64,000 nt of DNA from Streptomyces endocoffeicus (GTDB taxonomy: Bacteria > Actinomycetota > Actinomycetes > Streptomycetales > Streptomycetaceae), in assembly GCF_016741935.1 (NCBI RefSeq), contig NZ_JAERRG010000006.1, forward strand, positions 310,001 through 374,000, in the 5' to 3' direction. Below, piece by piece: positions 22,021-30,283 of the stretch. Under the pieces are notes generated by a model, which saw only the letters and a list, made by a program, of their open reading frames with translations, was not told the DNA's origin and did no database searches. Each line of letters begins with the position of its first letter. The stretch's first letter is position 1. The translations under genes and the position numbers were made by a program.

Positions 22021-23949
22021 TTGCGCGCGCTCCGCACACCGCCCGACTGGCTGACGCACCCCCTGCGCGGGGTGCGGGCGCTGCGGGGTCCCGTGCCCTG
22101 GGCGGCGGTGGTCCGCGGAGCCCTCGGCGTGGGACCGGTGGTGGCCGTCGGCGTGGCGTCGGGACACACCCCGTTCGGGATGCTCGCCGGGCTGGGGGCG
22201 ATGTTCGCCCACATCAACGACCGCCCCGCGACCCGCGCCACCCGCGTCGTGCGCATCGGCCTGCCCGCCCTCGCCGGGGCCCTCGGGCTGCTGACCGGGG
22301 CCTGGCTGGGCACGCTCGGCCTCGGGATCTGGATCGCGTTCGCCCTCGCCGCCGTCGGACTGCTCTCCGGCGCGATCAGCGCCATCGGCCCGGTCTGCTC
22401 CTCCGCCGGGGTACAGCTGATGGTGCTCGCCGTGGTCGGCGCGGGCATGCCCCTCCCGGTGGCCCCGCCGGCCAGGGCCGGCCTGCTGCTCATCGGCGCC
22501 GCATGGGTGATCGCCATGGCCGCGCTGCTGCCCCGCGTCATCCCCGCACGCCAGGCCGCGCCCTCCGGCGAACGGGAGGCGGTGGCCGCCGTGTACGACG
22601 CCCTGGCCGACCTGATGACGGCGGTCGGCACCGACGACGGCCAGGCCGCCCGGCGCAAGCTGGCCGCCGCCTACGACGCGGCGTACGAAGCCCTCTACGC
22701 CCATCGGCTCCCCCTGCACCGGGTCGACGAGGAGGAGCGGCGGTCGCGCGACCGGCTGGCGGTGGCCGGGGCGCTCAGCGAGGCCATCCTGACCCTCCTG
22801 TGGGAGGACGAACCCGTACCCGAGCGCATCGCGCGCACCCCCGCCCAACTGGCCCGCTCGGTACGGACCGGACTGCCACCGGGCCGGCTGCCCGCCCCGG
22901 TGCCCGACACCGCGGGCAATGTGGCCATGCACCGCGCCGTGCTGCTCGCCGCCCGGGTCTTCGACGGCGAACCGGCGCCGCCCGTCGGCGCGGTGGTCCC
23001 CGGCCACCGGCAGCGGCTGCGCCGCGCGCTCGGCCCGGCGGGCCGGGAGTACGCCGCCCGGGTGGCCCTGTGCGTGGGCGTCAGCACCGCCCTCGCCCAG
23101 CAACTGCCCGGCGCGCACTGGTACTGGCTCCCCGCCACGGCCGCCTTCCTGGTCAAGCCCGACATGGGCCCGCTGGTCTCGCGGGCCCTCTCCCGCGCCC
23201 TCGGCACCGCCGTGGGCGTGGCCGTCTTCGGCGCCCTCGCCACGCTGCTCGCCCCCGGCGCGGGCGACCCCGGCAGCTGGCCGGTGGCCGTCGCGGCGGT
23301 CTGCTCCGCGCTGATCCCCGTCTCCGTGCGCCACTTCGCCCTGCAGACCGCCGTGCTCACCCCGCTGCTGCTCTCCCTGGTCTACCTCGGCGGCGACACC
23401 GACCCCGGGTTCACCCGGCTCACCGACACACTCCTGGCCTGTGGTGTGGTGCTGGCCGCCGGGGCGCTGCCCGGACTCGGCGGCCCGCGCGCCCAGGTGT
23501 CGGTGCGGCTGTCGCTCGCGGTCCGCGCCACCCGCGACCACCTCGACCGGGTGCTGACCGCCGAGGCGCCGTACGCCACCCGGCTGCGGCTGCGCCGCGA
23601 GGCCTACCGCGCGCTCGCCGACGCCCGCCGCGCGGTGGAGGTGGCCAGTGCCGAACACCCGCCGTTCGGCCGGGACCTGGCGGCCTGGGCGCCGGTGGTG
23701 CTGGCCCTGGAGAAGATCGTGGACGCGGTCACGGCCTGCGGCGTACGGCTCGACCAGGGCGCCCCACAGCCCGATCCCGCCCTCGCGGCCCGGCTGCGGG
23801 CCGCGCTGTCCGACCTGGCCGACGCCGTCGCCACCCGCCGCCCCCCGACGGACCTCGTCCTGCCCGCGGGGGCGGCGGTGGGCGACTGCGCGACCATCGC
23901 CGATGTCACCGCCGGGCTGCGCACGGTGCGCGACCTGGCGGCCCGTTGA
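22021..23949 (+). CDS. FUSC family membrane protein (aromatic acid exporter-like)
   Basis: A 642-residue protein with two halves. Each half has a cluster of about six membrane helices (residues 30-180 and 360-480), separated and followed by cytoplasmic helical segments. This is the FUSC / YccS / AaeB architecture associated with export of aromatic acids such as fusaric acid or p-hydroxybenzoate. The motif ALAQQLPGAHWYWLPATAAFLVKPD in the second half, seen as several short blocks, is typical of actinobacterial members. The TTG start is chosen because ACGGAGGATCC precedes it; the open frame extends 39 codons further but without a ribosome site. The TGA is inside a 32-base tandem repeat that continues downstream. 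No membrane-fusion partner is needed in Gram-positives. Confidence 0.82.
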   Translation: MRALRTPPDWLTHPLRGVRALRGPVPWAAVVRGALGVGPVVAVGVASGHTPFGMLAGLGAMFAHINDRPATRATRVVRIGLPALAGALGLLTGAWLGTLGLGIWIAFALAAVGLLSGAISAIGPVCSSAGVQLMVLAVVGAGMPLPVAPPARAGLLLIGAAWVIAMAALLPRVIPARQAAPSGEREAVAAVYDALADLMTAVGTDDGQAARRKLAAAYDAAYEALYAHRLPLHRVDEEERRSRDRLAVAGALSEAILTLLWEDEPVPERIARTPAQLARSVRTGLPPGRLPAPVPDTAGNVAMHRAVLLAARVFDGEPAPPVGAVVPGHRQRLRRALGPAGREYAARVALCVGVSTALAQQLPGAHWYWLPATAAFLVKPDMGPLVSRALSRALGTAVGVAVFGALATLLAPGAGDPGSWPVAVAAVCSALIPVSVRHFALQTAVLTPLLLSLVYLGGDTDPGFTRLTDTLLACGVVLAAGALPGLGGPRAQVSVRLSLAVRATRDHLDRVLTAEAPYATRLRLRREAYRALADARRAVEVASAEHPPFGRDLAAWAPVVLALEKIVDAVTACGVRLDQGAPQPDPALAARLRAALSDLADAVATRRPPTDLVLPAGAAVGDCATIADVTAGLRTVRDLAAR

Positions 23950-24034
23950 CCCCGCTCGCCTCGCCGGTGGCCGTCGGCTGACCCCGTTCATCTCCCCGGC
24001 GGCCGTCGGCTGACCCCGCTCGCCTCCCCGGCGG
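23947..24034. repeat. 32-bp tandem repeat (about 2.7 copies) at convergent junction
   Basis: Units beginning TGACCCCG at 23947, 23979 and 24011. Unit 1 includes the FUSC stop codon, and copies differ by a few bases. It lies between the FUSC gene and the convergent AdaA-AlkA gene, like the repeats at 16.4 kb and 41.2 kb. Confidence 0.8.
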
Positions 24035-24123
24035 CGGATTCGCGGATCCCCGTCGGGCCGGGCGGCGCCTCTGGGCGGGTGTCTCTCGGTGGTTGTCTGC
24101 CCGGCGGGTGTCTCCCGGCGGGA

Positions 24124-25629
24124 TCACGCGGGCCGGGGCCGCGGGGCGTTCCAGAGGTGGTGCATGGCGTACGAGCGCCAGGGCCGCCAGCCCTCGGAGT
24201 CCTCCAGATGGGCCCCGGCGCCGCGGGCCCCGGCCCGTACGGCGACATCCGACTCCAGCAGCACATCGGGGTCGCTCAGCGCCCGCATCCGGATGTAACC
24301 GGACGTCCAGGGGCCGATGCCGCGCAGCCCCAGCAGCTCCTTCTCGGTCCGGTCGCGGTCGGCGCCCGCGTCCAGTCGCACGGTGCCGTCCGCGAGCGCG
24401 GCGGCGAGCGTACGCAGCGTGGCGCGCCGGCTCTCCGGCATGCCGAGCTCGGAAAGCGGCGCCCCGGCCAGGTCCTCCGCGCGCGGGAAGAGATGGGTCA
24501 GCCCGCCGTCCGGCCGCTCCAGGGGCTTGCCGTACGCGGCGATCAGCCCATCGCCCAGCACCCGCCCGGCGGCCACCGAGACCTGCTGGCCGAGCACGGC
24601 GCGCAGGGCGAGCTCATGCGGGTCGGCGCTGCCCGGCGAACGCAGCCCCGGCCGCGCGGCCACCAGGGGTGCCAGCGCGGCATCGGCGCCGAGGCGCTCG
24701 GCGACCGCGTACGGATCGGCGTCCAGGTCGAACAGGCGCCGGATCCGCTGGATGGCGGTGGTCAGATCGCGCAGCTCGGTCAGGCGCAGCCGGCACTCGA
24801 GCCAGCCGTCGCCGGGCCGTTCGTCGACCTCGACGATGGCGCAGGCGTGCGGCAGCCGCAGGGTGCGGCGGTAGGTCCGGGCGCCCGGCATGCCCACCAT
24901 CTCCTCCAGGCCGGTGAGGGCGCGCCGGGCGAGATAGTCGAAGACCCGCGTGGTGTCGTACGGACCGCGGTAGGCGAGCCGCAGCGGCACCCCGGCCGTT
25001 CCGCCGTTCGTACCGCCGTTGGTCCCCAGCACCCCGCCGGGCGCCCCCGCGGGCCCGGACAGGGAGGACTTCTCCGGCCGGGCGGCGCGCAGTTCGGTGG
25101 GGGTGGCGGCGTAGATCTCGCGCAGCGTGTCATTGAACTGCCGGACGCTGGAGAACCCGGCCGCGAACGCGATCTCCGAGGCCCGCAGCGCGGTGGTCTG
25201 CAGCAGGATCCGCGCGGTGTGGGCGCGTTGGGCGCGGGCGAGCGCCACCGGCCCGGCGCCGAGCTCGGCGGTCAGCTGCCGCTGCACCTGCCGGGCGCTG
25301 TACCCGAGCCGCGAGGCGAGCCCGGACACCCCCTCCCGGTCCACCACCCCGTCCCCGATCATCCGCATGGCGCGGCCGACGGCGTCCGCCCGCGCGTTCC
25401 AGTCGGCGGAGCCGGGTGCGGCGTCCGGCCGGCAGCGGCGGCAGGCCCGGAACCCCGCGCCCTGCGCGGCGGCCGAGGTCGGGAAGAACCGGACGTTCTT
25501 GCGCCGGGGCGTGGTGGCGGGGCAGCTCGGCCGACAGTAGATCCCGGTCGTGGCGACACCGAAGAAGAACTCGCCGTCGAACCGTGCGTCGCGGCTGCAC
25601 ACCGCCTCGTATCTGCTGTCGTCGCTCAT
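24124..25629 (-). CDS. Bifunctional AdaA regulator / AlkA DNA-3-methyladenine glycosylase
   Basis: A 501-residue fusion protein. Residues 1-80 are the Ada zinc domain with four cysteines: AVCSRDARFDGEFFFG, GIYCRPSCPA and FRACRRCRP; the first is probably the methyl-phosphotriester acceptor. Residues 95-190 are an AraC-type DNA-binding domain (EIAFAAGFSSVRQFNDTLRE). From about 200 comes the AlkA N-terminal TBP-like fold. The C-terminal helix-hairpin-helix is GLRGIGPWTSGYIRMRAL, followed by the catalytic aspartate region DPDVLLESD. The Ogt-type methyltransferase domain of E. coli Ada is absent. The protein should sense alkylation damage and also remove 3-methyladenine. The ATG is placed by the GGAGGTG just upstream. 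Confidence 0.9.
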   Translation of the reverse strand: MSDDSRYEAVCSRDARFDGEFFFGVATTGIYCRPSCPATTPRRKNVRFFPTSAAAQGAGFRACRRCRPDAAPGSADWNARADAVGRAMRMIGDGVVDREGVSGLASRLGYSARQVQRQLTAELGAGPVALARAQRAHTARILLQTTALRASEIAFAAGFSSVRQFNDTLREIYAATPTELRAARPEKSSLSGPAGAPGGVLGTNGGTNGGTAGVPLRLAYRGPYDTTRVFDYLARRALTGLEEMVGMPGARTYRRTLRLPHACAIVEVDERPGDGWLECRLRLTELRDLTTAIQRIRRLFDLDADPYAVAERLGADAALAPLVAARPGLRSPGSADPHELALRAVLGQQVSVAAGRVLGDGLIAAYGKPLERPDGGLTHLFPRAEDLAGAPLSELGMPESRRATLRTLAAALADGTVRLDAGADRDRTEKELLGLRGIGPWTSGYIRMRALSDPDVLLESDVAVRAGARGAGAHLEDSEGWRPWRSYAMHHLWNAPRPRPA

Positions 25630-25782
25630 CACACCTCCACTGTGCGCCCTGGGAGGGGAGGCGCGCTGGCGGAAAACGGACATGGCGCTCGGGGCGGCGC
25701 GGTGGCGCGCCGACCGGGGCCGGCCCGGGGCCGGGCCGGGGCAACCGTGCAGCTGTGGGGGAGGGGCGGGCGCGGTCCGGTG

Positions 25783-26760
25783 CTAGCGGGAGCCGAGGAC
25801 GGTGACGTTGGGCAGGTCGCGGTGGTCGTGGTGGGCCTGGGCGATCCCCGCGAGGGAGGACCGGCCCAGCGCCTGGTAGGCGCCGACCAGCAGCTCATTC
25901 GCCAGCGCCTCCCTGACGGGGTCACCGGCCGACGCCCAGTGGAGATCGCGGCCCAGCGCCAGCGCCTCGGCCGGGTCGCCGTGTGCGAGGCGCCGCCGGG
26001 CGTCCGCCACGAGCCTGGTCGAACCCGCGGGGTCGTCGAGCAAGGGGTACCGGGCCTGGGCGAACCGGAAGCCACCGGGCGCGCGGTGCACGGGCCGCTC
26101 CGGCGCCGTCTCGCCGGTCACGAGCGCACCGGCACCGTCCAGCGTGGCGACCCGCGCGGGGTCGGCCGACCCGGCCGCGCTGTCGTACGCGCGCACATAA
26201 CCGGCGCCGGTCTCGTCGCGGTCGCCCGTCTCCAGGCCGGTCAGGGCCTCGCGCAGCAGTTCCAGCCCGTGACGCCGAGCGGCCAGGTGGTCCGCGTCCC
26301 CGTCGTCGTCGGCGAGGTCGCGCCAGTGGCGCTCGATCAGCACGCGTATCGCTTCCAGCGGCGTGTGCGCGCTGGTGTCGATGTCGCCGCCGTCGTGGGT
26401 GGAGTAGGAGGCGACCCCGGCACAGGCCGATCCGTCGTCGGACCACAACCCGTAGTGCAGCCCGTCCGACCCGCCGTGCAGAAAGGTCAGGAACTCGGGC
26501 GGATCGCGGTAGTAGCGTCCGTGCGCCCGCGCGTCGATCCCCGGCCGGGCGGACAGTCCGGGGTCGTCGAACAGATCGGAGATACCGGCCGGAGCCACGT
26601 CCATGTCCGTGAGCGCCCGCCGCTCGGCCGCCCCGAGCCCCTGGAGGAAGACATGGAACCGGCAGAAGGAGTCCGGCAGTTGGAGCCCCCACTCACGCCG
26701 GACGCGGGCCTCCACCGCCGCCCACCGCTCTCCGCCCTGCCGCCGCCGCTCGTCGCCCAT
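25783..26760 (-). CDS. HPF1-like (DUF2228) ADP-ribosylation-associated protein
   Basis: A 325-residue protein recalling eukaryotic histone PARylation factor 1. The N-terminal EARVRREWGLQLPDSFCRF parallels the V-x-x-x-Y-x-L-x-L-P-x-x-F pattern of HPF1. The central RYYRDPPEFLTFL ... GLHYGLWSDD matches the R-Y-Y-D-P-P-E-F block, and DGAGALV matches its H-G-A-G-L-V segment. These are remembered family features, not a search result. The acidic residue that HPF1 lends to PARP1 lies in a region poorly conserved here, so catalytic help to an ADP-ribosyltransferase is uncertain. The ATG at 26760 is preferred because GCGAGGAA precedes it; two earlier in-frame ATGs exist. No ADP-ribosyltransferase is adjacent. 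Confidence 0.6.
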   Translation of the reverse strand: MGDERRRQGGERWAAVEARVRREWGLQLPDSFCRFHVFLQGLGAAERRALTDMDVAPAGISDLFDDPGLSARPGIDARAHGRYYRDPPEFLTFLHGGSDGLHYGLWSDDGSACAGVASYSTHDGGDIDTSAHTPLEAIRVLIERHWRDLADDDGDADHLAARRHGLELLREALTGLETGDRDETGAGYVRAYDSAAGSADPARVATLDGAGALVTGETAPERPVHRAPGGFRFAQARYPLLDDPAGSTRLVADARRRLAHGDPAEALALGRDLHWASAGDPVREALANELLVGAYQALGRSSLAGIAQAHHDHRDLPNVTVLGSR

Positions 26761-27099
26761 GCGCCATTCCTCGCTCATCCCCGGCACCCCCGTGGTCCAC
26801 GGACCCGAGACCGGAGGCTAGCGGACACGATCGGGCGGACGTGGCCGGGGTCGGCTCCAGCGCACTCGACGACAGCGCACGGAGCCGGACCGTCGATGGC
26901 GCACGGAGCCGGACCGCCAATGGTAAGTTCGGCAATGTGACTGCCGGGTCGGCCATGGGCCACGCACGAGTGAGGCGCCCGGCCTCGGCGTGAGCCCGAG
27001 GCGGGCCAGGGGCCCGCCATTTCCTCCGTGTCCTTCCTCCCGGCGCCCGTATGTGGCGCCTGTTCCAGCGGATTCCACGATGCGGAGACACCACCACAG
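26761..27099. other. Intergenic region with 24-bp-period direct repeat
   Basis: About 340 bases without a gene. An 18-base sequence (GCGCACGGAGCCGGACCG) occurs at 26875 and again at 26899, a period of 24 bases. The rest shows nothing I can assign; it should hold the promoters of the divergent HPF1-like and VOC genes. Confidence 0.55.
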
Positions 27100-27528
27100 A
27101 TGCCACACCACGCCCGGCCCCAGCACGACTCCGAGCCCCCGGCCACCGCCGTCCAGCTGAATCACACCGCCGTCTACGCCCATGACCGGCGGCTGTCCGC
27201 CGAGTTCATCGCCGCGATTCTGGGGGTGGAGGTCGGAGCGCCGTTCGGACCGTTTCTGCCCGTCGATCTCGGCAACGGCGTGACGCTCGACTACTACGAG
27301 AAGCGCGACGAGCCCATACAGCCACAGCACTACGCGTTCCTCGTGCCCGATGAGCAGTTCGACGCGATGATCGCCCGTCTGGAAGCGGTCGGCGTCACCT
27401 ACTACGCCGACCCCAGCCACACCGACCCCGGCCGGATCAACCGTCTCTTCGGCGGCCGTGGCGCGTACTTCGACGATCCCGGCGGCCACAACATGGAGAT
27501 CATCACCCGGCCCTACATCCGCCCCTAG
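27100..27528 (+). CDS. VOC family protein (glyoxalase/dioxygenase fold)
   Basis: A 142-residue single-domain vicinal-oxygen-chelate protein. QLNHTAVYAHDRRLSAEFI opens the first beta-alpha-beta-beta-beta unit and provides the first metal histidine. YAFLVPDEQFDAMIARLEA is the second unit's start. The ending GAYFDDPGGHNMEIITRPY holds the D-P-x-G-x-x-x-E motif with the glutamate ligand. The function could be isomerase, dioxygenase or fosfomycin/bleomycin-type resistance; the sequence does not decide. An upstream in-frame ATG at 27028 would add 24 residues without fold value, so the later ATG is taken, with low certainty. A hairpin terminator follows. Confidence 0.8.
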   Translation: MPHHARPQHDSEPPATAVQLNHTAVYAHDRRLSAEFIAAILGVEVGAPFGPFLPVDLGNGVTLDYYEKRDEPIQPQHYAFLVPDEQFDAMIARLEAVGVTYYADPSHTDPGRINRLFGGRGAYFDDPGGHNMEIITRPYIRP

Positions 27529-27573
27529 CGACGGGTGGCTACGGGGCCCTGGCCTTGAAGGGCACCAGCCACA

Positions 27574-27597
27574 GGGGGCGTCCGAAAGGGCGCCCCC
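27574..27597. terminator. GC hairpin downstream of VOC gene
   Basis: GGGGGCG pairs with CGCCCCC, with an inner CC-GAAA-GG tetraloop stem and one T-G pair between. It lies 45 bases after the VOC stop. The GNRA loop supports a folded RNA terminator. Confidence 0.6.
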
Positions 27598-27787
27598 GCC
27601 GGGCTGTACACCCGCGCGGCGCCTGAGCCACCATGTGCTGGGGGATGCGTAAGGGGGGCGCATGATGCCCAGGACAACGTCGTCCTCAACATGGACATGC
27701 ACGGCCCCGGCGACACACGGTTGCCCGCCTTCACCGAGGAGGTGCCGCGCCGGGCACTGACAAGAGCCCGGCGCGGCGGCTGACCGC

Positions 27788-28666
27788 TCAGCGATCCGCC
27801 CGTACGCCGGTCAGACCCGTCTGCCGCCGGGCGGCGTCCACGGTCTGTGCCAGCAGGACGGCGATGGTCATGGGCCCCACCCCGCCCGGCACCGGGGTGA
27901 TCAGCCGGGCGCGTTCACTCGCGGAGTCGAAGTCGACGTCGCCGATATTGCCGGGGTTGTATCCGGCATCGATCACCACGGCGCCCGGCTTGATGTCCTG
28001 GCCACGGATGAGCCGGGGCCGGCCCACCGCCGCCACGACGACATCCGCTTCCCGGAGCACCGCGCCCAGGTCGGCGGTCCTGGAGTGGCAATACGTCACC
28101 GTCGCGTCCCGGGCCAGCAGGAGCATTCCCACGGGCTTGCCCAGGATCGGGCTACGGCCCACCACCACGGCACGCCGCCCCGCGAGCTCGACGCGGTACT
28201 CGTCCAGGAGACGCATGATCCCTCCTGGAGTGCACGACGCGAACCCCGGCAACCCGAAGCTCATCGCCCCGAAGGAGCTCATGGTGACGCCGTCGACATC
28301 CTTCTCGGGAGCGATGGCCTCGAACGCCGCCCGCTCGTCGATATGAGCCCCGACGGGATGCTGCAGCAGGATGCCGTGCACTTCGGGGTCCTGGGACAGC
28401 GAGCCGAGGGTGTCGACCAGCTCAGAGGTGGTCGTGGCGGCCGGCAAGGCGACGAACCGTGACGCGATCCCCGCCTTGGCGCAGCGGGCGCGCTTCATAC
28501 GGACATACGTGGCCGAGGCCGGATCCTCGCCCACCAGCACCGTTGCCAGACAGGGGGTGATTCCCGTACGTCGAGCGATCTCCGAAGCGTGGCCCGCCGC
28601 TTCCGCCACGATGCGCCGGGCAGGACCGGCGCCATCCATGAGCTGGGCCGTCTGTGTCGAGGACAA
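27788..28666 (-). CDS. folD: Methylenetetrahydrofolate dehydrogenase/cyclohydrolase (alternative FolD)
   Basis: A 292-residue bifunctional enzyme converting 5,10-methylene-THF to 10-formyl-THF in the cytoplasm. The catalytic tyrosine-lysine pair is in YVRMKRARC, EKDVDGVT is the substrate-binding motif, VVVGRSPILGKPVGMLLL the NADP-binding turn, and PVPGGVGPMTIAVLL the C-terminal signature. Details such as the SFGLPGFASCTPGGIM block differ from the housekeeping Streptomyces FolD as I recall it, so this may be a second copy. The TTG start is set by GGGAGG a few bases upstream. A ZTP riboswitch lies in the leader, tying expression to purine/folate stress. Confidence 0.9.
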   Translation of the reverse strand: MSSTQTAQLMDGAGPARRIVAEAAGHASEIARRTGITPCLATVLVGEDPASATYVRMKRARCAKAGIASRFVALPAATTTSELVDTLGSLSQDPEVHGILLQHPVGAHIDERAAFEAIAPEKDVDGVTMSSFGAMSFGLPGFASCTPGGIMRLLDEYRVELAGRRAVVVGRSPILGKPVGMLLLARDATVTYCHSRTADLGAVLREADVVVAAVGRPRLIRGQDIKPGAVVIDAGYNPGNIGDVDFDSASERARLITPVPGGVGPMTIAVLLAQTVDAARRQTGLTGVRADR

Positions 28667-28694
28667 GGTCGCCTCCCAGGCGTTACCGACTACT

Positions 28695-28771
28695 CGCCCA
28701 GGCGCACGGCATCGACCCGATCGTCAGGCCGCTCCCCGGTGGTGCTCCACCTCAGCGCCAGTCACGGCCCG
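28695..28771 (-). promoter_or_regulatory. ZTP (pfl) riboswitch in folD leader
   Basis: Read on the minus strand, the leader contains GGGCCGTGACTGGCG, then CCACCGGGGAGCGG, then GCGCCTGGGCG. These match the conserved blocks of the pfl/ZTP RNA (a U/C-CGUGACUGGCG stem-loop, C-C-x-G-G-G-G-A-G-C, and a terminal CGCCUGGGC). The known class binds ZMP/ZTP, the AICAR nucleotide that builds up when 10-formyl-THF runs short, and turns on folD, purH or glyA. About 30 bases downstream, CGCC-TGGGA-GGCG could hide the GGGAGG ribosome site in a small hairpin, so translational control is plausible. The identification is from memory of the consensus and should be confirmed by a covariance model. Confidence 0.82.
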
Positions 28772-28941
28772 GACACCACTGTAGGGCACCCCGGACGGCC
28801 TTTGCCGGGCGTTTTTCTCCCTCGTTCCCAGCGCCATCCACCAGGCGTTTCCCCGCGTATGAGCGAATGCCACCCCTGGCCGGGCCATGATCCGAAGCCC
28901 CCTAGACTGTCCCGCAATCCTCACGTTGATCGGAGCACGAC

Positions 28942-29178
28942 ATGCGTCGCCTTGCCCTCGCCCTCCTGGCATGTTCAGCCCTCACACTCGCCGGGTGCGC
29001 GCAGGACTTTGACCGGGGCCCTGATGGGACAGTCACCGACAAGGTCAAGGACGGGAAGAAGTTCTACCTGGTCGTCGATCCGGCCAAGGGCGGCGAGGAG
29101 AAGAAGTTCCGGGTCAGCAAGTACGACTACCACGACTGCAACCGTGGCTCGAAGTACCCCAAGTGCGTTGACGACTAA
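28942..29178 (+). CDS. Small lipoprotein, unknown function
   Basis: A 78-residue protein with a typical lipoprotein signal: basic MRR, a leucine-rich core and the lipobox LTLAGC, so the mature form of about 60 residues is anchored outside the membrane. The mature part is charged and contains a VTDKVKDGKKFYL segment and two cysteines near the end (HDCNRGSKYPKCVDD) that may form a disulfide. It resembles small Streptomyces lipoproteins of no known role. It stands alone, followed by a strong hairpin. Confidence 0.7.
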   Translation: MRRLALALLACSALTLAGCAQDFDRGPDGTVTDKVKDGKKFYLVVDPAKGGEEKKFRVSKYDYHDCNRGSKYPKCVDD

Positions 29179-29201
29179 GGGTAATTGAGCCTGAGGGTAC
29201 T

Positions 29202-29241
29202 CATCGTCGGCCCCGACCGTCCGCGGTCGGGGCCGACGATG
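29202..29241. terminator. Perfect 18-bp hairpin, bidirectional terminator
   Basis: Two perfectly complementary 18-base arms enclose a TCCG loop, followed on the plus strand by CTTCGTTTC. It sits between the convergent lipoprotein and lysR genes and probably ends both transcripts. Confidence 0.85.
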
Positions 29242-29248
29242 CTTCGTT

Positions 29249-30193
29249 TCATCCCTCGGCCGAGGTGGCCAGGTCCGCGGCCGCCTGCCGCAGTGCGTGG
29301 CGGCAGGCCGTGATCGCCGGGTGCCGGCTGCGGCCCCGGCGTACCGCGGTGAAGACACGGCGGGTGCGTTGGCCACGGGGGAGCTGTCGCAGCGCGACGG
29401 TCGGGGGTGCTCCGTTCCATACGAGGCCGGGGAGCAGGGCAGCGGCGTGGCCCCGCTCGACGAGGCGGAGATGGATCAGGAGGTCCGTGGTCTCGAACCG
29501 CACATCGGGCTCGAAACCGGCGTTCCGGCACAGGGTCATGGCCCAGTGGCGGGCGGCCGTGTCCTCGGGCTCCATGGCCCAGGGATGGCCGGCGAGCGAG
29601 CGCAACGCCGCCGTGGGGCCGCCCCTGGGATCGGCCCCGGCGTCGCTCCGCTCACCGGCCGGTGCGGGCAGTGCGAGGTGGAGGGGGTCATCGAGCAGAT
29701 CCTCCTGCTCCAGACCGGGCGGCCGGGGGTTGGGGTTGCCCGGGTACTCCTCGGCGACGGCCAGGTCGAAATCGCGCGCTTGAAGCGCGGGGATCGCCGT
29801 TTCCGGTGGCATCTGTGTGACGTGCACCCGAAGGCCGGGATGGCGGTCGCGCAGCAGGCTCAGCATGCCGGGCACCAGGGCGAGAGTGGCCGTCTGGAAC
29901 GAGGCGACGCGCAGGGTGCCGGTCAGATCGGTCAGGGAGGTGGCGATGTCCGCCTCGGCGTGCTCCAGGCGCTCCAGCACCGCCTCGGTATGGGCGACGA
30001 GGATCTCCGCCTGCTCGGTGAGCCGCACCCGCCGGCCCACCGGCTCCAGCAGCCGGACACCGACCTCCGCCTCCAGCTGGGACAGCTGCTGGGAGACGGA
30101 CGAGGGGCTGTAGGAGAGCGCGGCGGCGACGGCCGCGAGGGTGCCGCGGTGCTTGAGTTCGCGCAGCAGACGCAGTCGGTGCAGGTCGAACAC
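29249..30193 (-). CDS. LysR family transcriptional regulator
   Basis: A 314-residue regulator starting at a GTG (V/M-FDLHRLRLLRELKHRGTL). The helix-turn-helix is AAVAAALSYSPSSVSQQLSQLE, typical of the ArgP/Streptomyces LysR subgroup. The effector domain starts near LTGTLRVASFQTATLALVP. The longer open frame is rejected because it extends past the divergent promoter. It is divergent from the ammonia-lyase/carbamoylase genes with about 90 bases between starts, and a near-perfect 23-base dyad lies in that gap. It probably controls those genes and itself. Confidence 0.88.
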   Translation of the reverse strand: MFDLHRLRLLRELKHRGTLAAVAAALSYSPSSVSQQLSQLEAEVGVRLLEPVGRRVRLTEQAEILVAHTEAVLERLEHAEADIATSLTDLTGTLRVASFQTATLALVPGMLSLLRDRHPGLRVHVTQMPPETAIPALQARDFDLAVAEEYPGNPNPRPPGLEQEDLLDDPLHLALPAPAGERSDAGADPRGGPTAALRSLAGHPWAMEPEDTAARHWAMTLCRNAGFEPDVRFETTDLLIHLRLVERGHAAALLPGLVWNGAPPTVALRQLPRGQRTRRVFTAVRRGRSRHPAITACRHALRQAAADLATSAEG

Positions 30194-30256
30194 GGGGTGC
30201 CGCTCCTCTTCCCTTGCTGCGGATCGTCGGCCGGGCATCCTTGCGAAGGACCCACG

Positions 30257-30279
30257 ATTCGTCGGTATCGCCGATGAAT
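30257..30279. promoter_or_regulatory. LysR-type dyad operator
   Basis: ATTCGTCGG and CCGATGAAT are inverted 9-base arms with one mismatch around a 5-base spacer. It lies in the divergent region between lysR and the ammonia-lyase gene. If LysR binds as usual about 60 bases before the transcript start, the downstream gene would start later than its first ATG. Confidence 0.6.
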
Positions 30280-30283
30280 ATAG

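Noticed and set aside
27656..27783. Frame reading HDAQDNVVLNMDMHGPGD up to a stop before folD
   Set aside because: It looks like a protein tail but has no start and I cannot link it to a family; it may be a gene remnant, too short to call.
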